From contig JACBWW010000004.1 in assembly GCA_020086605.1 (NCBI GenBank), forward strand, positions 31,820,001 to 31,884,000: DNA of 64,000 nt, given 5' to 3'. The notes below the pieces were generated by a model, which worked only from the letters and a program-made list of their open reading frames with translations, did not search any database and was not told the DNA's origin. Within the stretch, counting starts at the first letter, position 1, and each line of letters opens with the position of its first letter. Both the position numbers and the translations under genes were made by a program. This stretch comes from Lanius collurio (Eukaryota > Chordata > Aves > Passeriformes > Laniidae). Shown here piece by piece: positions 54,998 through 64,000 of the stretch.

Positions 54998-57900
54998 GTG
55001 AGTATTGCAGTATTTCTTTGCACTCCCTAGTAGTTCAATTCTGAAAGCAGAGAACATGTACTTGCTACCAGCACTGAAACTGGTATCTATGTATGAAGTG
55101 ACACTTTGGTTTCAAATATTGATGCATATTTGAATTTGGACTATGCTCAGAATACAATTTAACATAAACAATACCTTTTGGTTTATAGCATGTTACTATT
55201 TTTAGTGGAAATATCAAAAGTCTACTGTGGTGTACTGTAAAGTACCTTACCTGCTAACAAGTTTCAGAGCCAGTTTTGATGAACAAATTCAGATGTTAAT
55301 TCTCAGTTTCTGTTTTTGAATTTCTTTTTACTTTAAAGAAAAGATAGAAGGAGCATTATATATCTTATTGTTAAACAACTTCTTTTTCTGTCAAAACTTC
55401 ACTGAAATGTATTCAAAGTAGACTTTTCAGGATACACAAGTACCATTGAAATGTTTCTGAGGAGTTGGTGGAATGGGTGAAAGTGGAAATGAAGAGAAAA
55501 AAATCTCAGCAGTTGCTCAGGTAGGAGAAAAAAAGCCTAATATCTCAAATGTCTGACTCGGAAAGAAAGTCAGGAACAAAATGGAAAGGAAGTGTATATG
55601 AAACTTTGTATATCAAATAAGACCAAGTGAACACAGAAAGTATATTTACCTTTATGGAGATTACTATTAAATTCTTGCTTTTCTGCCATTGTGTCTAGCA
55701 CAGGGATATTGCCTATTTTTAAAACAGCAAATGTTCAGAGAAAAGTGAAAGGATGTTTCAATTCCCTCTCTGTCATTTCTATCTCAGTTGAACTGTTTTC
55801 TGGCATAAATGTTACCAGCCCAAGGGAATTTCTAAGTTGCCCTGACAGGCAGTAGTATCAAGACAACCACCTGCGGAGCTAATAACCAAATGTGTGCCTC
55901 TGGCCTTAAAATCAGAAAAGTTTCTCTCTTTCTCAGCATTTTATAATGATTGGAAATTATAATTTTTACATTCCTAAAGACAACTTCCAGAAATCCACAG
56001 CTACTTATCTTGGCTGTTTATCTATTATTAGTCTTTATTCTGTATCTTCATTTTGAGAAGGTGATTGATTAGCTGACTTCAGGTTTGAAGCTATAACATG
56101 AGATTTGCTTCCGATGCCAGATGTGGAGGAAGATCTTTGTTAGCAACAGCCAGAAGAAGCAGTGCTAGGTGACAGGGTGTGAGAGGAGCTCTTTCTTCCA
56201 TTCCCCATTCCAACTGCCTTTCTTTGTGTCCTACAGAGCACCACATTTCATTTTCCCTCTGAACACCAGGACCAAGTTACTCTGTCACAGCAGAGAGTCA
56301 GTGAGTTTTTATCTCCCCTGTACCTGTACACTCTCTCAGAGCAAGTAATTTTGCTGGTGGAGCCATGTCACATGGTGTGATACGCAGCACAAGAAATGAG
56401 ACTGTGTTGAAAAGCATTACACTGAATGAAAAAACAGTGTAAGAGTGTAGTACAGTTCTTTATGCAGCTCACACTTATTAGTTCTAATTACTATTTCCAT
56501 ACGATTTAAAGTTGTCAAGAGAGATATGAGGACAGAGAGTTGAAAGCTGGCACAGAAATAATTCCAGCTGTAAAGAGCCATTTGGTGCTCTGTTGGAGTC
56601 AGAACCTTATTTTTGGAAGACTGCCTGTCAAGCATGAGTACACTTTGCTTTGCTTCAGCTGTGGCATTGCACACGTAATGGGCCCTCTTTGTGCAGAGGG
56701 ACTGCGACCCGCAGTGTCCATGTCTCCTCACATCTTGCACATGACATATAACATAGGACTTGTTTTTTTATTATAGGTTAGCTGTGGCAATCACCTGTAA
56801 TCATGATCTCTTGACCTTTCCCTTTGTATCAGACAAAAGGTTGTGTCTGTACATGGTGTAATAACAAGAATTGGGTTACTAATATACATTTAAGTCTGTT
56901 AAGAATAAGGCTTACTCATGAACCAGAAAGAATTGCTCCTTCATTATGTAGGTTATCAGGTAACTATAATCTAAGTAGTATATATCATGAAGACATAGCT
57001 GTTGCAATTTCTAGGCATCTTTGAGTTGGGTTAAATTTTCCCTGTGAAAATTTAAAAGAATAGTGATACCAGACCAGATCAAAATCTCTTTTGAACTGAC
57101 ATATAATAAATACTTCAGGGTACAGCAAATACTGAACCATGCTTTTCCCTGCCCCATTCTCCCAAGAGCTCTGTGGTTCTGAGGTCTGTAGCTTAGCAAT
57201 CTGGCTTCTGAATCAACAGTAGTGTTTGCATTAAATTTTTATATCCCAAATTATTGACTTCTGGAGGCCATTAGGAGATCTTATTTTGACACTTGTCATC
57301 TCACTTTGCTCTGGACAGGAACCCAGATGCTCTTTTTCAGTGTCATGGGAATACAGCATTCCCAGTTTCAGGATGTTATTCTTTGGGGAGGTCTGTGTGG
57401 TTATTTCGCTACCTAAATAGTTACAGACATTTCTTTTTGCTCTTTTCCTTGCATGGGCAGCAGAAAAGCCTGCATGAGAAAACTTGGTCCTTTTCTGGTT
57501 GGTGTGAGAAGGCCTTTTTTGCATATTAGATATATCAGCTCTTACACCAAGACAACCTCCTCCTCGTATTTATTTCAAGAATTTCAGAATGCTAATCATT
57601 ATGTGACCGCCTCTGTCTCTGGCTTTAAAATTGAGTGACAGCTTTGTGGCTCTCACAAATCTTCATAAATGCAGCATTTCTGCAAAATCTGCCTAGAGAG
57701 TGCGATTTCTTTGCAACTGTCCAACAGGGCTTGCTTGGGGCACCAGCAAAATGGGGAGTCAGTGACAGCATCATGAGCAAAAGTCACAAGCTGAGCTCTC
57801 TGTGTTTTTGTTTTCCAAAGGCTTGTCCACCAGACACGATGAGTGGAAGAGGGCATAGTTTTTATCTTCATATCACACAATTATTTCACAGAAGCCAACT

Positions 57901-59637
57901 TTATGCAGGGCTCTGCATTTCCACCGTCTAACCATGGTGTGGTTACTTTCTGTAGAGACTCTCTGCTGGCAAAGTACCACTGCATTTCACCCCATGTGCT
58001 GTTTTTAACAAGAGCTGGATGGATGTTATGCAGATTCCCTAGAGCAGATCTTGTTTTCAGTGGGGCTGCCCAGACCTGCCTTGTTGTGCATAGTCCCATT
58101 GGAGCACACCCGGCACTCACTGATCCCAGAGGCTGCCACTGCAGTCACAGCAGTCCACGGGCTGGTACAGCTGGCAAATCTGGTTTTACATGGCCCTTTT
58201 CCCAGTGATTTGGTCTACTGATCTTCCAGGAGATAAAATACCTTCTACACTGTAAATTGACATCTATGGAAGAGAAACCTGTTTGCTTCATGGCTACAAT
58301 TGAAATACATGTATTTAACACAAATACTCCATTCAGGAGATAAAAAATGTCTTTAAAATTAGTGACTTGGTATTTAGAAAAGTCCAAGGCTACAAAAAGC
58401 TTTTTTTGTTTATTTCTTTTCTTTAATATTAAAAGCTAATCTCAGTTAGCATTCTCATTAGATAAAGCTTTAGGCTTCTCTTTAGCTATAGTACTAAATC
58501 TGGGCCTTGTTAAATCTGAGCATGTTGCTATGTAATTCCATAGCAAGCTCACAATGCTACACTGCCTATTGATTTTAAAAGTTGGAAGGTAGTAGTACCA
58601 ATGTTTTTCCTTATATCACCTAAGTTCTGTGTTGCACCATCAAAATAACAAAACCCCTTCCAATGCCACATTCTCCAAAAGAAACTGTTGTGTGTGGATA
58701 GTACTGATTGAAGGCAGGATCACAACATGCTGTATATACTTCCTTTTACTTTACCTCTGACTGTAGCATTGGTGTGAGTGGGTAGCAACAGTCTTTGTGC
58801 AAAGAGGGCAGTCAGGCACCATGGGCAGTGCCAACAGGCAGCTGCCTGGGCTGGCCAGTGCTAATGGAACATTTGCTTTAGGGTGAAATTGCTTCCCATG
58901 GTCATTGATGTTTGCAATGGTCAAGTGTAATGTTGGGATGTGGTCCTTTTAAAATGAGCACTGGTGTCTTTTCAGGGCATGTCATTTACGTTCTTGATGT
59001 CACTGCCTGCTCAGATAGGCTGCTTCTGCATTAATGGAGAGAAATCCTAAAAAAGTCCAAGACAAATGCTTGGCAAGAAGAATCTGCACAAGGACTGAGA
59101 AGTCATTATGTGGATAAATGCCAAGTTGCAACAATCCTGTAAACAGGGATTTCCTAACTGGTTAAGAAACTGAAACAGGTATAAAGCAGCCAGTAATCAC
59201 AAGAAGATCCTCCCTGTGATGTCATATCCCGGAGCGGGGCTTTTCTTACTGTAGTAGATTAGATCAGGTTCAAGAACTAATTGCATAACTACTGAGGTAC
59301 CTGTTGAAATGGAGTCCTGGTCTTGACTGGTGTTTATAATAAACTCATAACCACAGTTAATAATAGGAGTAACACATGAATGGATAATCTCAGTGAATAT
59401 TATGTGAATCAGTTTCATAGCTGCATTTCTTAACAACATCTATTTCTTTCTATTCAATCTTCTTTTTAGTTTCATCCATTTATGCTAACCCAGTCTGCTC
59501 ATGCTCTTCCTCCATTTATTGTGATTAAACACATACATAAACCTAGTTTCCCTCAGGTAACCTGTTCTGTATTCTCTAGTCTACAAGATTAATTTTAATT
59601 TTTTCCCTTTCTCAAGTCTTTGGTAACCATGATGGAG

Positions 59638-59695
59638 GGTAGTGTATATTGTATTGTATACAATTTGGTAGTGTATATTGTATTGTATACAATTT
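59638..59695. repeat. 29-bp tandem repeat, two perfect copies
   Basis: The unit starts GGTAGTGTATATTGTATTGT and ends ATACAATTT; it occurs at 59638-59666 and 59667-59695 without a mismatch. Each unit contains the palindrome GTATAC and an inverted TTGTAT/ATACAA pair, so it may form a hairpin. Being perfect, it is recent and probably variable among individuals. Confidence 0.85.
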
Positions 59696-62424
59696 TATTG
59701 TGTTGTGTTCATGGTAAATAGTGTGGAGACAAAAAGCCTCCTCTGTGCCTTGATAGCAGCATAAGCTGCCATTAAAAAGGACAACACTATTTAAAATCAA
59801 GGAGATCCTTACTTGCTCTGCACATCTCCTTACAGCCGTGGAAATAACTGCATCTCTTCTGCTAGATATCAGTGGGTTGTATGTAGGTGTACATGCATCT
59901 TCTTGCAGCCATGCTGGCTTCTGCGTGCTTTTGTGTGCAAGAACTGAAAGTTGTTCTGGTGGTTAAAGGTATTGTGTGTGATGCTCCTCCCTGGCTTCCT
60001 TTAAATTCTTGTTGTAATCTTAAAGAAGACAAGTTTCTCAAAACCACAGTTCCTCATTTCCAAAGCCAGGGCTTCAGCAAGGACACCAGGAGCCTCACAG
60101 AGGCATTAGGAAGTTCAACTGATCTCTGACTGAGATACTGGTGAAAGTAAAGGACCTTAGGTAAATGGTAGGCTCATCTCTGCCTCAAAAGCAAAGGTGA
60201 GAGCAGCTACTATGCTCTAATACTCTACCAGTGCAGGTGGCATTGCAGCTCTTGTCCTTCATTGAACAGGTATGAACTTTAAAGGCTGCTGCAATGCTGC
60301 TACGTGTCCCTAGTAGAGTTCATTATCCTTTTGTTTAGTGGGGGCTTCTAGTTAACAAGTGGTTGAAACAGCTTTCAAAATATTTTACAATATTTTAAAA
60401 TGTCAGAACCTGTTTTAAAACAGGTTTGAAAAGGGTGGAGGCAAAGGAGATGAACAAGGGAGAAGCTTGGGTGGAGAAGAGAGGCTGGAATGAGTAGGTA
60501 GTGATGGCAGCAATGTAGAACCACATGGTGCTTTGAGAGGACACAGGTCCATGTGGTGATTCAAGATCCTTCATTCCTCCGCTGCCATTTGGCTTGCAGA
60601 GTTAAAAGGCAGTGGAAGACTCTACTCAGGAAATACCTTTCTGGCTTGCATTCAAAACAGATAATTATGAAGAAGCATGTTCTTTGATTTCTGAATAGGA
60701 TTTCTACGTTTACACATTTCCTTGGGCTGAGCTGTATAATGGCTTCTCACCATTTAAACAAGGGAGCTGAGCATTGCCTTTCCCATGCTTATGCTCTGCC
60801 ACATCTTCCTTAAATTTATTGTACCTTGGAATATTTGATCATCCTCGATAAGGACCATATTTTACTCTTGTATCCTGCTTACTGTTGCACAATTTTGTTT
60901 AGGGTTTAAGACCGAAGTATACTTTGCTGGACACTAAAGATTAACCACAAATTGAGTATCAATATATCTGTGTTAACAGTACTATTAATTGCTATTTGGA
61001 CATTCAAAGAATTCATAAATAACATGAAGATAGGTAACAAAGGTTTACTCATTACAGAAATTGCTTCTCTATTTTTTGAAGTATTTGTTTGATGGTTTAG
61101 GAATAGTACTTCCCAATTTAATGCTCCCACTAATACTCTCCCAACAACTTGCTTCTCCCCTAGGCAGGCTGGAGAAGAGAACTGGAGGCACAAAAGGCAA
61201 AGATTACGGGTTGAGATAAGATTTACTGGTAACAGGAGAGAGATAAGAAAGGGAGCAGTAAGAGCAATAATATTAATGGAGAGACTCCCTTCCCCCCTCT
61301 CCCAGCAATAACCTCTGGATCCTGACCATGCTGCTCTTGGCTACTGCAAAAACTAACCCTGTTCTGGTTGGAACCAGGACGGGGGGGAAGGTACAACTTC
61401 TCATGTTTGCTATTTTATTGTGAAAAATACATTTAAATACCTTTTGGTTCATTGAATCCAAATAGATTTTCTTACACACCTCAGTACCTGTCCTGGCTTT
61501 TCTGGTTTCATCAAAACAGCAACATCTGCTTTTCATCCAGTTAAGCATTATGCAGTGTGAGTGATATCTGTCATTAGTGATTCATTCTCTCTCTGCCCTC
61601 TGAGCAGAGTTTAATACAGCCATCTCTCTTAGCATCCTTACCAATGGAGGTAGATGAGTGCTGTATGATAAAAGCACAATGCAATAAGGCCTTTGGTATA
61701 CCTTGGTCACTTGGTGGAGGTTTTGAAGACCTGGAGTAGTGCCAGGGAAAGCCTTGCCCACAGGCAAGATTCTCAGAGTTTGAGGACCTTTATCAGTCAT
61801 GGTGTCTGGAGCTTTAGGCAACCTTTTTTCTGAACCAAGGATGCTGATTATGTTGTAGATAAGAACCAAGAATCCAGATGGGATTTGCTATTATGTGGGA
61901 GGTCCCTGCAAAGCAGAGAGGCTACATTTGACATGGCTGTGATAGCTTGCACTACTGAGAAGATACATGAGAGTGTCCACATGGGACTATGGCTCCTCTC
62001 TTGGGCACTTTCTCTGACTGTACCCTCAGCAGGAGACAATAAAGTAGTTCTGCAGTAGTAGTCAGTGAAGGTTGAAAGTAAGGTTCATGCAAAAATTTGA
62101 ATGTTTTTGTTTGCATCATATTCTGCTAATAAATTGGCAATATTTCTGAATATCTTCCTGAAAATGACGTTCATCTTTTCTTACTTGTTCAGGACGAATC
62201 TTGATTTTTTTTAAGAGTTCCTTTTCAGTTCAAGAATGAAAACTAGACAAAAGAATCTGAGGTATGAAAGTTCCTTGTTACTCAAATATATCTATTCTTC
62301 ATGCTTTCATTCATTCTTATTCACTGTAGACTGTAGGCTTCTGGACCAGTTGAGAGTCCTGAAGGACTCTAGCCAGAATATAAGATCATTTAATTTCATT
62401 GTGAAAATAGGATTAGTTGTGATT

Positions 62425-62473
62425 AAAAAAAAACCAACCAACCAAACAAAAAAACCCCAACAAAACAACAATT
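62425..62473. repeat. A/C-rich simple repeat
   Basis: AAACCAACCAACCAAACAAA-like sequence followed by more AAC runs, common in bird introns. The ambiguous base at 62509 lies close by. Confidence 0.75.
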
Positions 62474-64000
62474 TGGAGGCTGAGTTTTTCTGTGGTTTAC
62501 TTTGATATNTAAGGAAACAAAGGGTTTTAGCCAAGCTTTAAAAACAGCTTTGTTTCTATTCCCTTACTGGGCGAACAACATTCTTGTGAGCAGTTTCTGA
62601 AGAAAGAAAATTTGTGTGTATTGATTTGGTGGTTCAGCTCTTTCTGGCATTGATTTTGTTAGCACTCCTGTTTTCTTTGAAATCCAAGGCATTCGTGTGT
62701 ACTGCTTGCAGCCCGTTTCCAAGTCTGTTTGTACACTGTTTCCTTTTGATAATGGCTTCTTTAGATGCTGTAACTACCCTCTGTGTCTGCATCAGCAGTG
62801 TTGGTGTCTGACCAAGACACAGATTTTGGCTAGTTTATTTTTAACAGGAAATGAAATAACCTTCTTAAAAATCTTATCTAATGATAAAGCTGATTGCATC
62901 ACATATGACCCCAAGATGATCTAAGGTGGAACAAAGAAAATCAGACTGAATAATAATACCTCTTTTCCAAAAATATACAACTTTTTGGGTCCTACTGGCT
63001 GATTATCTGAGGGTGGGAACAGTGAAATAGTGGCAATGCTTTAAAAAAGTCTAAAAAGGGTGTGCCCGTGGAAATGCATGATTTGTAGTTCCGCTGTGCA
63101 TGAGATTCTCTGCATTACATTGTGTTGCTTTTTGTGTTGTTTCATTTTGATGATTGTATTGGGCTGGTACCTGGAGACTAGGTATGGATTTAAGCCTTTT
63201 TCCTAAGACACTATACCTGTTTGGAATGAAAAGGTGGCAATTCTCCCAAGGAACTTCCAGTCTTATTTTATATGTATCAAAGAAGGAGGTTTGGAGTTGT
63301 TTTGGAGACAGCACACAGGTATCTGGTAATTGATCTCTTTTCCTGGTATACCATATAAGTATGTCCTATCACTTCTTTCCCTGAGACTCAACCCTGGCAG
63401 GGAAATGGCTTAGTTGTTTTCCATGCACTATAATTGACATGACATGATTATCCTGTTTTCTGCCTTCCAGCATAAACACGGACTTTATGCGGCAGCAATT
63501 CCATATGACAGCCTTGTAGGTTCACCTGGGCTGGTCCTCATCTCCTGAAGCAGGATGCAGTTTAGCTTGTCTGTCAGTGTTTCGTATGTGTCTGGCTACT
63601 AATACAGTTGGAAATGAGTTACCTATAAAATTTACCTTTTCTAGTTACCTAGAAAATTTATAAAATCTCTTTTGTTAGAGCTAATCGTCTAAGAAGTGGA
63701 GCAGTCTTCTAATATTTTCCTCTGGCCACACAGAACCACAGATCATTATCCTCTTTGTATCAATCATTTGGACATTACAGAATTTACTATTTGACAATTT
63801 TTTTTGGTGTTGTTTAATTAGCAAACTCAGGTCTTTCAGCTCTTTTTCATATGCCAGAGTGCCTAAGTCAATCCTCTTCAACTTGGGTACGTTTAATAGC
63901 TGCTAACAGTTAAAGCATTTTATGGAGAGAGGAAAAGAGTGGAAAAGAATGCAGCATGGGAGACACTGAGTGAGCATGCACCTGTTCCTCTCCAGGGCTA

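Larger units (their letters stand above)
54998..64000. other. Second intron of gene C (to window end)
   Basis: No coding exon is recognised. It holds a two-copy 29-bp tandem repeat (59638-59695), an A/C-rich simple stretch (62425-62473), one ambiguous base (n at 62509) and AT-rich sequence with short chance open frames on both strands. I found no tRNA, CR1 body or other gene. Confidence 0.6.

Noticed and set aside
1..64000. CRISPR arrays, bacterial operons, tRNA or rRNA genes
   Set aside because: No spaced direct repeats, no cloverleaf with A and B boxes that I could find, and all recognised coding sequence is split by spliceosomal introns.

Overview
This is vertebrate nuclear DNA, almost certainly from a bird. 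Coding sequence is sparse and split into many short GT-AG exons. The non-coding part is AT-rich and carries CR1 LINE 3' ends and an avian-type endogenous retroviral LTR. The species cannot be named from the sequence.

The window holds three paralogous genes, head to tail on the + strand, all encoding cytosolic phospholipase A2 of group IV, closest to the epsilon type (PLA2G4E-like). Gene A (coding 699-22245) lacks its first exons, which lie before the window; 17 exons give 721 residues and a stop. Gene B (25487-49432) is complete: 20 exons, 815 residues. Gene C (53140 onward) shows only its first two coding exons; the rest lies past the right edge. Exon sizes and phases match closely among the copies, which indicates tandem duplication of a whole gene.

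Each complete protein reads: a 9-residue first exon, a C2 domain for calcium-dependent membrane binding, a variable linker, then the catalytic alpha/beta domain with a glycine-rich oxyanion loop, the nucleophile serine in GxSG, the catalytic aspartate (LVD), and a basic C-terminus. Known PLA2G4E is a calcium-dependent N-acyltransferase that makes N-acyl-phosphatidylethanolamines on endosomal or plasma membranes; that activity is inferred here from family membership.

Layout: 1-698 intron of gene A; 699-22245 gene A, with a 6.4 kb intron (1463-7847) holding an unidentified minus-strand open frame and a block of exon-like signals; 22246-25486 intergenic; 25487-49432 gene B, with a 7.4 kb second intron, CR1 fragments and homopolymer runs; 49433-53139 intergenic, with an LTR and a relic second copy of gene B's 3'UTR; 53140-64000 start of gene C and its long second intron.

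Points of most interest: a GC-AG intron and a second odd donor in gene A; a Gly-to-Cys change in the oxyanion loop of gene B; short first exons in B and C that both fit the N-myristoylation pattern MGxxxS; and a 104-bp 3'UTR relic suggesting a lost or rearranged copy between B and C. I found no wholly new biological system. The novelty is in how this lipid-enzyme array has diversified.
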